Shown in pieces: positions 22,703-33,639 of a stretch of 64,000 bases of DNA. The stretch is from Cryptomeria japonica (Eukaryota; Streptophyta; Pinopsida; Cupressales; Cupressaceae). The notes under the pieces are model-generated. The model was not told where the DNA came from. It searched no databases and worked only from the letters and a program-made list of their open reading frames with translations. The position numbers and the translations under genes were made by a program. How positions within the stretch are numbered: position 1 is the first letter of the stretch; each line of letters begins with the position of its first letter. Location: contig NC_081408.1 in the NCBI RefSeq assembly GCF_030272615.1, positions 60,224,114-60,288,113 of the forward strand, given 5' to 3'.

Positions 22703-25700
22703 ATGGCACCCAAGATCCAAGATCCCGTAGTTGTCAAGAATGTAGAGAAGCCATCTCTAAAATACACTTTGACTCCTAAAGTCGTCGTCGAACCGGATGA
22801 CAAAATTGCCTTTTCACTCATCCTAAATCGAGTCTTGTTAGTCGAAGATGTTAGATTCTTCACCAAATGTCGTGTTGAAGAACTTGGTCATGTTGAGATA
22901 AGTGACACATATGATGAGCTATGTACCGATGGCAAAATGGATAGCAAGTACAAGCATATCAAAATCAAGGGATTAACTGAAGCCCTAGCCTATCCCCGTG
23001 TGTTCAAACCCCAGTGGGTTAAGTTTGTTTTAAGCAGAGTTCATGATGATTTCTTGTGGCTAGAGGAGCAACCATTCAAAATCACTAAGGAAATCATTCA
23101 TGTGATCACCGAATACCTTATCTATGATCATGCACGAGCACAGAAGATGATATCACAAAAGGAGTTAATCAGTTTAACTGGAGTAGAATTTGATTACCAA
23201 GGACTGAAACTGAACAATGTCACTGATGCAGAACTTAAGTTTGCAATTAGAGTAATTGGTTACTATTTCTTCCAATCAACAAGGGAAAATAGTGTACCCT
23301 GTGCAGCAGTTGACTTAGCCTATAAAATAGTGAAAAAGGGTATGAAAGTTGATTCATGTGAAGTGTTATTGAAAAACTTGTTTGAGAACCTAAACACAAT
23401 AAGGAAACCAAAGAAGAACAACTTGGCAAATACACTGAAGTTTGGTTCACTTCTTATATGCATGTTTTTCTACTTTGAGAAATTCTTTCCATCAATCGGT
23501 AAAGTAGTTTGGTAGCTACACCGACCAATCACCCATCAAATTAATGACTTTATCAAGAGATTGGGAGATAATTTCAATGATATCATGGATGACTACTTCA
23601 GAAAATTTCAAGAAAATATGCACAACAGATACCGGATTCCACCACAGCTGGTAGAGAAATATAAGGATGATATATGCTTTGAGGTAGACACCGATTACTA
23701 TTATGTGAATGTTGTAGAACCAAGGACTCAATCTTTGCCACCAATGGATTATGAGATTGACTATGATATCACACAACAGCAAATTGATGCCTATCTTACA
23801 TTGCCAAGGCATGCTATCGAACTGAGATATGGAACTTATGAAGAAGTTAAGGAAAAGGTGAAAATGAGCATTGTAGTACCTAAAGCTACAAGAAATGCTA
23901 CAAAGATGATTAAGACATTATCTGAGAAATTCAGAGAAGAATCTTCCTCCACACCTATTAAAGGTACTCTTACCATCACCGAAGAGGAATCAAAAGCTCA
24001 AGAGGCAGTAATAACATTGATCATTGAACTGCCTAATGGTAAAGTTTTGAAAAGAAAGAAAATGGACACTTCAAAAGCCCTACTGACACCACCTCCAACA
24101 AAGAGACCTAATACAAGAGCATCAGCTGCATCACCAAGTAAGAAACAAAAGAGTATTATTGTTCCAAAGGTAACCAAGACCTATAAGAAATATACTCAGA
24201 GACTCATTTTGGCAAAAGAGTCTAGTGATACAAAATCAGAAGATGCCAACAAATTCCAGATTGTAAAGAGCAAAAAGGTAAATATTCATAGTGTTGAAAA
24301 CTTTTGTACCAATCTTAAAGAATATGGTGGATTTGGTGGACTTAGATATGTCAAGTATGAGACTAGGAATAATGATGAGAAGCGACAAATTGAAGAAACT
24401 GTCATTTGTACACTTCTAAAGTTTCGGCTAGCTCCATTAGAACTAGTAAAGTCACTTCCGAGTGAACTATACTTACATATTGATAACAGGTGGAAATATG
24501 CAATGGACTCAGAGAAACAAATCAGAGAAAGAAGTATAGTCCATCTATTTCCTGATATGTTTGTGGCAGAAATTAAAGAACATTTGACAACCTACAATTC
24601 TAAATTTCTTGTCAAACAAAGAGCCTTAAAATTGATGAATGGGCTATATATCGATGTAGAAACTGAGACAAAAGCAAAATGGCAGGAAATCTTCAAAATA
24701 AAGGATGTCGGTGAACAATCTCAAGTTGAAATTGTTGATGTCACCAAACAAGATCCCGATGTCACCGTGCAAGGTCCTGACACTACCGAGCAAGACCCGA
24801 CTGACACTATTCAAATTGATGAAGATGTCATGGATGTAGAAGCACCGGAGCAGGAAATGATAGAAGGCACTACCTATGCAAAACTTGTATCTAGTGAATC
24901 TATTTTAGAACAAGTTCAGCCTTATCCATTGATTAAGCCACATGTCTCTACCAAAGCACCTAAGGATACAGCACAAGGCACCGAAGGTCACAAGTCTAAA
25001 GTGGTAGTAGGTACAACTCAAGAACAGACCTCTCAAGCACCGTCAAGCACTGACAATGTTGAAGCTGAGATCCCTAGTACTGAGACACCCAAGGACACCA
25101 CAATGGCTATAGGAACAGACCAAAGTGTTGCATCTACCGAGCAACCTACCAAGGGTCAGCAAGCCTCACAAGCTATTGTCTTGATCCAACCAACCAAAGG
25201 TAAAGAGAAGAAGGTGAAAAAGCATAGTTTTAAAGTTGATTTGACTAAACCAATAGTGTTGCCCAATGTGGATATTTCAAAATTAAAGGGGCAAGCACTT
25301 ATTGATTTCGGTGAACTATTCAAAGCAAAGGCCGAACAGGAAAAATAGATGGCCATTCAAAAGAAGAATAAAGTATTAGAGAAGGTAAAGACACTACTAA
25401 CAGATATGCTACCTTCAGTAATAGTGTCAACCGATGCAACCATCCACATTCAACTGGATGAACTCCTTAATCAAATAGAAACATTTGGAGTTGATGCATC
25501 TGAGTATTTGACCAAGCTAAAAGATAAAGAGCTTACTGCAAAAATGATAGAAGAGGTACAAAAAGCTCTAGCTATAGGGAAAGTCAAGCTTGTCAAATTC
25601 ATTGCTGAGTTGTCCCCTCAACTCAAGCATATTCTTTATTTATTTCAAAAACTCTGCACATTTTCTATATTCATTAAAGATATCAAGAATAAAACTGATG

Positions 25701-26089
25701 CAATTGAGAAAGAGATCACCGATCTCTCAAATAAGTTGACCACAGAGCCCAATTCAATTCAGAATTTTTATACCAAGCTTCAACAGCTCATGGCTCAACA
25801 GTTAGAACTCAAAAATGAAGAACATAAGATCAGGATGGATATAATGACCCTCCAGACATTATTCCTTCCTCATCTTTCATCATTTCAAGAACAGATTAAC
25901 AGAGCTACACGCCTATCTACTACACAAGAGGGAAGCACTCTTGATGGCTTAATATCACTATTGGTTGATACTCAAGCACAAAATTCTTTAATGGAAAGTG
26001 TAAAGGATGCACTCTTAGTCGCACTCACCGACGCCTAGAAAAAGTATAAATCTATTTTTGATCAATTACCGCCCCCGGATGGAAATTAA
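22703..26089 (+). pseudogene. ORF2 of element A, conserved protein of unknown function in place of pol
   Basis: One frame of 1,129 codons from the ATG at 22703 to TAA 26087-26089, broken only by TAG at 23513, 25346 and 26036; no frameshift. I recognise no enzyme domain. Four blocks match ORF2 of element B: RVHDDFLWLE...IIHVI (residues about 112-136); VIGYYFF...AAVDLAYKIVKKG followed by MFFYFEKFFP; KYKDDICFEV...VVEPR...PMDYEIDYDI (about 320-355); LPSELYLHIDNRWKYAM near residue 585. The C-terminal quarter is E/K/L/Q-rich with likely coiled coil and ends KKYKSIFDQL, as B ends DYKSIFDKY. The middle (about residues 160-240 of the second open run and again near 400) is T/P/K-rich and looks disordered. 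Role unknown; packaging or particle function is a guess. Confidence 0.85.
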
Positions 26090-26104
26090 GTTTTTGATGT
26101 TTGT

Positions 26105-26303
26105 CAAAAAAGGGGAGTAATACTACATAAGGGGAGTAATATACTATATTTAGGGAGTGATACGGTTTTGATAATACAGTTTTGAGTATTGTATACAGGG
26201 GAGTATACCGAGCAGAGTATGCAGAATATCCAAGGACAGTAAACAAGCATAGAACTGAGCATGCAATATCAGAGTAATGTATAGTATAATGATAAGGGGA
26301 GTA
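26105..26303 (+). promoter_or_regulatory. Cluster of polypurine blocks before the 3' LTR of element A
   Basis: The block aGGGGAGTAt or close variants occurs at 26110, 26129, 26151, 26197 and 26297. Sireviruses are known for several polypurine tract copies upstream of the 3' LTR, so this supports a Sirevirus-like origin. The tract directly next to the LTR (aaaatgggatat, 26427-26438) is weak. Confidence 0.6.
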
Positions 26304-26438
26304 TATCTAAATATACTATTTCATTGACTATTGTATATCTTGTCAAGTATAGTCATTTTGCAAAATATATAGATTTTTGAGTTATGACTTTGAAAGTACT
26401 TTTTTTCAAACATCTCAACTAATGTTAAAATGGGATAT

Positions 26439-27587
26439 TGTTACTACTTATCAAATTGCCATTAGTTTTTGTATTCAAAGTCATACTATATATTCTAGTC
26501 GGTTAGTACTACTGAATCATGCAGTCGGTACACATAGAGAAGTCGGTATGCACAGTCTAGTCGGTTACAGAAGAAAGTAGTCACAGAACGCACTATACAT
26601 CGAGTTGTCTACCGAGTATCTTTTTGAGACTATCGAGAAGCAAAGGTGACACACCGAGTTGATATTCACCGAGTGAAATGTGTTACCAAATACATTGAAC
26701 CTGGACATGCATATGAAAACATGTTACAAGATTGAGGCACATCTAACCGTTATTACATTGGAAATTGCACCAAAAGATTGTGTATGATTACAAGGACAAA
26801 CTAACCAATGAAATATTTTATTTAGTTATTCATTTGAGGAATCTTGTTTGTAAGATTGAAGCAATGAATTGGATCACCGTTTTAAGAGATCTATTTATAC
26901 AGCATTAGTGAAGTGTATTTATGCATGAAGGAAGACTGTTACAGAGACACAGAGGTCACCGAGAAGGTTTTTTAGAGAACAATCGAAGAATAGAGTAAAC
27001 AGAAAGGTTTACGGAGTTACTATATGGGTTACCGAGGTATGCTATAAGCAAGGTAATCTATTCTAAGCACATAGAATCTGCTATAACATTTCAAATGTAA
27101 AGTTGCAGATATTTGTAATGATTTTATTGTAATATTGTGAAGTTGAAAGAGAAACCTTTAACAAGGTAAAAGACTCTAACCAAGTCTATAAATTGTAAAG
27201 CCTCTAATCAGGTGCAGCATTCAGAATAAATGTTGTCAAATCCTTTAGCAAGGTAGATCTAATAGATCTTGTTACTCCTAACAGGGTAAGCTATCAGAAA
27301 TAGCTAAATGTAGCTCTAACCGAGCATTCTTTATTATTGCAGTAGTGAAGTTGTGGGTGCCATCCCCACTGCAGTTTTTCTCTCTAACGAAGAGTTTCTG
27401 CGTAACCAAAATATATGTGTTATGAAGTGAATCATGTATGATTGTTATCTATTTGTTTTAACTTTATTTTATGTTACTGCATTATTCTATTTATGCATAA
27501 CAGTAAAGTTATTATTCAAGAAAAGTTTTGGAGTACTGATTCACCCCTCCCTTCTCAGTACATTAGCTTTCCATATTGGGCCTAACA
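26439..27587 (+). repeat. 3' LTR of element A
   Basis: 1,149 bp, the same length as the 5' LTR and colinear with it. Ends CCTAACA followed by gttaa, the target duplication. Confidence 0.93.
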
Positions 27588-28016
27588 GTTAACTCAATTA
27601 ATCTATTCAATCTATTCTGTTTCACCTTCAAATTAGCAGTTCAACTATCAATTTTCATGTGAGCTCACCTGAGTTCCACATCTTGATCAATATGTTCCAC
27701 CTTTCAATCAATCTCATCCAAAAATCTATAAATTGAGCATTCAATCCTCACAATTTCTCTAGATCACTAACTTCGAATCTTTGTGTCGATTGCAGGTTGC
27801 CAGTGCAATATCTGAGAGCCATCATACCATAGAGAGGAGAAGAGAAATGGAAGCCATATGTGATCATGGAATAGGGAGTTTTGATTAACATATTTTACAT
27901 TCCTATTTATTAATTGTATTATTTCATTGGTTTTATGTTTGAATTGCTTAGATAGTTAAGGAATTTGTGATTGTCCTTATTTCCTATTTAGCAATGATGT
28001 ATTTGAGCATAGCACA

Positions 28017-28036
28017 TTTTGGTGAGCCCGACGTGA
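28017..28036 (+). promoter_or_regulatory. Candidate primer-binding site after LTR1 of element C
   Basis: The LTR end (gcatagcaca) is followed by ttttggtgagcccgacgtga. Position and the TGG start fit a primer site, but I cannot assign the tRNA from memory. LTR3 is followed by unrelated sequence (element E pol) at this place, consistent with LTR3 being the last LTR of the array. Confidence 0.5.
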
Positions 28037-28940
28037 AACACTGATTCATCTGGAAAGTCTATCAGCAACAGGTGATTGTCTTGTAAAGGAGCCTCTGCTA
28101 ACTGATCTACTATGATTTGTCCTGTGATGGCCTTTCTATCTATGGACTCTATATCAAACTTGCTCAGGATCATGACCCACTTAGCCAATCTCCAAGTCAA
28201 TGTTTCTCTACTCAATAGGTACTTAAGTGGATCAAAACGTGCAATGAGTTGTACTTTATGACTCAACATGTAATGTCTGAGCTTTTGAGATGCAAAGATT
28301 ACTGCTAAGCATGCTTTCTCTATAGGAGTATAATTGATCTCATAGCCGATCAGAGTTCTACTTATATAATAAATGACTCTTTCTTTTCCTTGTTTATTAT
28401 GTTGTGCCAACAAAGCTCCTAGAGTTGAGTTTGTTGCTAATATGTATAGAAATAGAGGTTTTCGTAGAGTAGGTGATACTAACATTGGTGTGTTTACAAG
28501 ATAATCTTGCAGAGTTTGGAAAGCTTCTTGGCATTGTTCTGTCCATTTAAAAGTAACTCCTTTCCTGAGTAAATGTAGGAAGGGGTGACACTTATCTGCC
28601 AACGGTGCTATGAATCTCCTTATACATTGCAGTCTTCCTTGTAACCCTCTTAGTTGTTTAAGTGTTGATGGAGGTTGCATGTCTATGATTGCCTTGACCT
28701 TGGCAGGTTCTACTTCAATTCCTCTATTGGACACAATAAACCCTAACAGTTTACCTGTTGTTATGTCGAACACACACTACTTCAAGTTTAGTCTGACAAT
28801 ATACAGCTCCAACCGATCAAATATCTTTGCAAGGACCGTAAGGTGACCTTCTCTTGTCTATGATCTAGCCAATAAGTCATCCACATAATCTCCCCTTATG
28901 TTGTGGATCATGTCATGAAATAACGTTGTCATTGAATTCC
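28036..28940 (-). pseudogene. Inverted RT/RNase H fragment of the element C family
   Basis: On the minus strand this encodes the RT active-site region (DYVDDLLARS near 28890), the LLGFIVSNRGIEVEP block, RNase H 1 (PLFLYILATNSTLGALLAQ, YELNYTPIEKACLAVIFASQ) and the connection (LAKWVMILSKFDIESIDRK, VDQLAEAPL, FPDESVF). It aligns residue for residue with 7080-7780 and 10309-10490 of copy 1, and shows what the intact junction was before the solo LTR hit copy 1. RNase H is open for over 240 codons, better preserved than copy 1. It lies head-on between the primer site after LTR1 and the truncated LTR2, so its orientation is opposite to that of the array. Breakpoints fall within pol, so it cannot be a complete element. 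Confidence 0.85.
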
Positions 28941-29690
28941 ATTTCTAAAATAATTAAATAGTTTCTTTAAATTATTTAATTAACTAATTAATTCATCTAC
29001 TTTCATTTAATTAATTTATAATTTCAAATACATGTGCATGATTTCAAAAACCAAATTGAAAATCAAAGTCAAGTTCTAAATATATTCAAATGCTAAATTG
29101 AATTAAAATGAATTCAATTATTTGAATAAATCCCTTGCAAAGATTAAATTGAAAATCTAAGTTAAAATGCAAGCACATGCTAAATTGATTAATTCAATTA
29201 GTTAATTAATTAAATCATTTATCTCTCCAATCTCTATTTCCATCTTCTAGTTCTCTTTGTCATCTTCTTTATTTCCTCCAATCATTCTTTTTCTTCACTT
29301 GGTTAGCCTTTTCTCAATCAGTTAACTCAATAAATCTATTCAATCTATTCTGTTTCACCTCCAAATCAGTAGTTCAACTATCAATTTTCATGTGAGCTCA
29401 CTTGAGTTCCACCTCTTGATCAATCTATTCCACCTTTCAATCAATCTCATCCAAAAATCTATAAATTGAGCATCCAATCCTCACAATTTCTCTAGATCAC
29501 AAACTTTGAATCTTTGTGTCAATTGCAGGTTGTCAGTGCAATATCTTAGAGTCATCATACCACAGAGAGGAGAAGAGAAATGGAAACCATATGCGATCAT
29601 GGAATAGGAACTTTTGATTAACATGTTTTACATTCCTATTTCTTAATTGTATTATTTCATTGGTTTTATAATAATTATCTTGACCTAGGA
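28941..29690 (+). repeat. LTR2 of element C, truncated at both ends
   Basis: Matches LTR1 from its position at about 19207 (attccatttct.aaataattaaat) to about 27938 (cattggttttat), lacking roughly the first 380 and last 75 bp. Keeps the TATA box (ctataaattgag, 29459-29470). Its right edge joins directly to the 3' part of an antisense PMD gene; its left edge joins the inverted pol fragment. Unlike LTR1 it is not interrupted by element A, so it displays that empty site (cagttaactcaataaatc near 29315). Confidence 0.85.
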
Positions 29691-31336
29691 TGACGAATCT
29701 GTTGTGCTATAATCAGAACAACAGGATCAGTAAGTGGAATAGGCCTATATCTGGCAAACCATGCATCATACTCCGATGTAGTCCCTAGATCCGTTGCACC
29801 TCTACCCCAACCCCGAAGTAACAGCTAAAGAGCATCAAACTCATCAAAAGCAACATGCAGTTGTATACACACCCCCAATCAAATACCTCTCGAGATACAC
29901 GAGAAAAGTAAGCAGTAACAACTGGTGTCACATGTACCTCTCCAAACTATCTCAATACCCAACCTAGGAGATACATCTCTATAATCCACTGCGTCTCAAA
30001 AGTCTTACCGATCATATACCTCTATTGTCGGTAGAAAGGCAAGTGTACTACGTCATCCGCCCAACTGGGGCAATTTAAGTAAGGTCTCCAAATAAAATGC
30101 TGAAGTATGTCAAACTGATGCCTCCAATACAAGGTGTTACCTGAACCCCTGTGTTTGATACCTGCTATGTACCTAAAATCATAAGGCTCACTAGGTTGTA
30201 AATCAACATGAATAACAGGCCTCGAAATATAAATATGCTCCCATGCCCAAGTCTAGAGCAGTGTCACACCACAACTGATAGACCGATACCCAAGATATAC
30301 AATCCCATGCATCTGATAATACAACATGGCAAGAAGACATGGATCCCAAGCATATACTCATCGATGAACAATCATGTCATGGAGCACTCTGCCCCATCCC
30401 ACTGGAAATCCATGACCTCGTTTGTCAAGTATCAACAAACCACCAACAATATTGCATAGTACAATAGTCATGTCATCATAATCTAAACGGGCCCAAGGGA
30501 TGTCATATCGACCACTGATCTGCAAGTCATGTATATCACACTCAAAAAGTGCACACAATTCAGCAATGCCATCGTCATGGTTATACACAACTCTCTCACC
30601 ATGAACCAAAATACACAGTATATGCCATACATCCTCTAAGGTAATGGATGCCTCCCTAGTCAGAAGATGGAAAGAACATGTCTCGAAATGCCACCTCTCT
30701 ATCAACATTGTAATCATGGCCCTGTTGGTCATAACCTCTAGCAAGTGTAACACATAGTACAAACCAAGCAGTTAGATATGCTCAATCTCCTCATCAGGTA
30801 AATCAGCACGAAGATCAAGTCCATTGGGTCTGCTCTGTCGACAATATAGCACTCCAATGTTCTCCTCCATAGAGAAAATGTTCAAAATATCAAATATTGG
30901 ATCATGAGAATATAAACAATTATCAGACTCATGACAAAAAACCTTGACATAAAATAAATGCGTGATATTTTACACCAATGTGTGACATTTAACACCAATG
31001 TGGTACATTAACAACTTATGCGTAACATTTACCAGGAATGCGTAATGAAATGAGCTATTGCATAGCATTTGTTATGAATGCGGTGTATTTACAATGAATG
31101 CAGTATATTTATGGTGGATGCGTAACAATCAGAGCAATTGCATAACATTAAAGGCTAATGCATAAAAACCGACAGGCTAATGCGTGATGCAAGGCAAAAT
31201 TCAACACTGAATTTTTTTTGGAAAAAATAGCAAAAATAGGCAAAAATTATAAAAACGCCATGCCGCCAGTCCCAGAAGGTCTCTAATATGAACATACTCA
31301 ATCAGATAGGTGCAATCGAGCTCTATAACCAACCAT
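29690..31336 (-). pseudogene. Antisense PMD gene of element C, copy 2 (truncated 3' end)
   Basis: Colinear with copy 1 from its ATG (31336) to a point equal to 15618 of copy 1, but without the solo LTR. The PMD core is an open run of 134 codons (30762-30361) with LIERWHFETCSFHL, ASITLEDVWHIL, IPWARLDYDDM. WAWEH-type residues follow near 30240. The acidic tail is missing because the copy is cut at the junction with LTR2. The proposed intron splice sites have decayed here (donor GT to GC, acceptor CAG to GAG). Its TATA box (31428-31437) is intact. Role as for copy 1; this copy is dead. Confidence 0.75.
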
Positions 31337-31427
31337 GATGATCAAATACTCACAAGAAAGCACAAGATTTGCAAAGAAAACAAAGAAATTACAAAATACC
31401 AAATGAGCAAATGAAAACCTAAAATCT

Positions 31428-31437
31428 CTATTTATAG
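31428..31437 (-). promoter_or_regulatory. TATA box of the antisense PMD gene, copy 2
   Basis: Same minus-strand sequence (GAGCTATAAATAGAGA) as in copy 1, again 92 bp before the ATG. Confidence 0.75.
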
Positions 31438-31699
31438 CTCAAAATTAGGGTTTTTGACACCTCGATGATCATGGTCCCCGCTAGCTTCAAACAACTTGTA
31501 GCCTACTCAAATGATCTTGAAATTGCACGAAACTTCACACGATTGCTTATTACACTGATATCGAAAATATGGTCTCAATTTTTTAATTTTTCGACCACCT
31601 TTTCTGAGGGGGCATATTTACACTATATAGTGGTACCAAGACAAACTGGGGTAGAATTTTCATTTTCTTTGAAACCATATCGTTCTGACATTGTCTTAA

Positions 31700-31710
31700 A
31701 GAGGGGAAAA
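31700..31710 (+). promoter_or_regulatory. Polypurine tract before LTR3 of element C
   Basis: aagaggggaaaa immediately precedes TGTAGACACC. The upstream second block (ctgagggggcatattt) is at about 31605-31620. Confidence 0.75.
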
Positions 31711-32094
31711 TGTAGACACCTAAAAATATCTCATTGATCGTGTACTAATTATTCCTCTAATTGATTAAATAATTCTTTAATTATTTAATTAAGCTAATTA
31801 ATCATATTCTTCTAATTTCATATTTCCTCATCATTATACCGAGATTTAGCAATCAAGAGCTGGGCCATCCTATCAAATCAATACCATCATCAAAATGAGA
31901 TTATTCTTTGAATCAACGCGTCATCACACCTCGCTTCAAAGAGGGGCAAAATGTATACACCTAAAAATGGTCTGAAGATAATTAATTAAATAAGCAATTA
32001 TTTAATTAATCTCTCCTCCCCAATTTAATTGAATTCACTAAGCAATTTGCTTAAATTTCCTCATTCATCTACTTATTAATAAATCTAAGGATTA

Positions 32095-32607
32095 CCCGTT
32101 AATGGGTCCCGGAGAGTTAATCCCCTTTCAGAATCAGCAAAAGAAGAAGTCAAACGGGAACCACCAACTAAGGAGTGGATTAAAATAAACTTCGACGAGG
32201 CTTCTAGGGGAAACCCAGGAATCTCAGGAGTGGGAGTAATCGCAAGAAATGATAAAGGAGTTATTCTATTCAAGGGGGCTCGACGACTATAGAATGGGAC
32301 AAATAATGAAGCTGAAGCATGGGTAGCACTAATGGCCATGGAATTGGCCATAAACATGAAAGTATCAAAATTGCACCTGGAAGGAGATTCCCAAGTGGTC
32401 ATCAATGAAATAGCGAAGCATAACACCCCATCATGGAAATTATCTCATTGGGTGGAGATAATACGAGAAAAACTCAATTCCTTTGAGGATTTTTGTGTCT
32501 CCCATGTCAGGTGAGGTGCCAATGCAGTGGCGGACCTCCTCTCCAATATTGGATGTGACATGACATGCCAAATGGTCAAGTGGTGGGAGGGTAATGGCAG
32601 AGTGTGA
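32095..32607 (+). pseudogene. rnh: RNase H domain at the C-terminus of the LINE ORF2
   Basis: The single frame from 32095 reads KEWIKINFDEASRGNPG, GVGVIARNDKG, TNNEAEAWVAL, LHLEGDSQVVI, GANAVADLLSN. The acidic residues of the RNase H active site are in place (D in NFDEA, E in NEAEA, D in EGDSQ) and the last block matches the final NxxAD motif of plant RVT_3-type RNase H. TAG near 32291 and TGA at 32512-32514 interrupt it. In plant LINEs this domain follows RT in ORF2 and would degrade the RNA template. The RT itself is lost by 5' truncation. Confidence 0.9.
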
Positions 32608-32943
32608 AAGTGGAATTAATGTAATCCAAAAAGCACAAAAACTAGTAAGCGCGCAAGATTGCTCGTAAGGATGAACACTCACTATCACAGGCATCGTAAT
32701 TAATGTGGCAGTCCAAAAGCACAGAGTAGTTGTTCGAGACAATGGAGGTGGGTAGTAAATCTGCCGTGAAATGTCTTTCCATTAATATCACAGATTATGC
32801 ATTTATGTCTCACCGCAAATGACAATGGATTTATAACTATTTTTTATCTTTGAGCAATGCATTAGTTAAAAACTGGATTAATGAAGGTTTGTTGTGTCTT
32901 TGCAGTTTAGTTTTGTGGAATTAACAGGGTTTGAGCAAGTTCA

Positions 32944-33639
32944 ATGGAGGCTAACTTCACTCTCAGAATAGAGAAGAAACTGGTCCCTTTTTTGGGAACG
33001 GTATCAGACAAATGAATGCAAAGCCTTTTTAAATACAAGGAAGATAAGTTGTGGAGTGCAGCTCAGCTAATGCTGGGGGAGGAATTGGTGCATATCCATT
33101 TCAGGTACAGGACAAACATGGAGGTCTACTCTTTGATTATGGCCTGGGCTTGCGAATTTGAACCCAAAGTGGAGAAAGTCAAGCTTACAATGAAAAAGCT
33201 TATTGACGAGGACTACTTGATCAATGTTGATTCCATCTTGGAATGGGTGATCCCTCAAACCAGAATTCGCATCCGGGAAGGAGAGGCAGAGGAGGAGATA
33301 CTATCATTTGTTAGAGGACCAGAGAACCATTTAAAGGAGCAATACAGGGAACGAGCTCGCATAGGCCTGGAAGCCATGAAGCTTTGTGTCAAGTTGATAT
33401 GAACAAACGAGGCACTAAAGGCACTCAAGGTAGTGGTGCACATGGAAGTGGGAAGAGAGCTCTATGACCGGTTCAAGGAGGGGAGAGCGGTCCAATTCCT
33501 AGCAAGCCTTGAAGGTGACCCAAACTTTGGGAACTTGGACTGTATTCCAAATATGAAGAATGAAGCAACCAAAGGGAAAGCTTTGGCAGATATTGATGAT
33601 GAGGAAGTGAAGAAACCAAACCAGAGCGATTCGGATTGA
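32944..33639 (+). pseudogene. Extra frame downstream of RNase H in the LINE, unknown protein
   Basis: In the frame from ATG 32944 (MEANFTLRIEKKLVPF) to TGA 33637-33639 there are 231 codons with only two breaks, TGA at 33013 and 33400; both could be decayed CGA codons. The product is charged (many E, K, R), with LWSAAQLMLGEELVHIHFRY, EVYSLIMAWACEFEP, ILEWVIPQTRIRI and an acidic end (DIDDEEVKKPNQSDSD). I recognise no family. It sits about 340 bp after the RNase H stop and 250 bp before the poly(A). Plant LINEs normally end soon after RNase H, so this may be a third ORF or a captured host sequence. Confidence 0.6.

Larger units (their letters stand above)
19598..27587 (+). mobile_element. Element A: complete non-autonomous LTR retrotransposon with Gag and ORF2, no pol
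   Basis: Two 1,149-bp LTRs (19598-20746 and 26439-27587) begin TGTTACTAC and end CCTAACA. The target duplication is gttaa at 19593-19597 and 27588-27592, in LTR1 of element C. The internal 5.7 kb holds a Met-tRNA primer site, a gag with zinc knuckles and a frame of about 1,129 codons; no protease, integrase, RT or RNase H motif is present in any frame I read. The two LTRs differ at about one base in 15 over their first 200 bases, mostly C/T and G/A changes, so the insertion is not recent. Several ggggagta purine blocks precede the 3' LTR. Confidence 0.92.
18822..28016 (+). mobile_element. LTR1 of element C, interrupted by element A
   Basis: Starts TGTAGACACCTAAAAATG directly after a polypurine tract and ends GAGCATAGCACA before a candidate primer site. 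Without element A and one target repeat it is about 1.2 kb. AT-rich upstream part (18850-19490) is followed after element A by a TATA box (ctataaattgagc, 27725-27737). Two further copies, LTR2 (28941-29690) and LTR3 (31711-44501), align with it. Because it has a polypurine tract on its left and a primer site on its right, it serves as 3' LTR for the left unit and 5' LTR for the right unit of a tandem array. Confidence 0.85.

Noticed and set aside
31835-31951. Separate small element left of D
   Set aside because: It matches the last 117 bp of D's internal region, so it is part of a D array.
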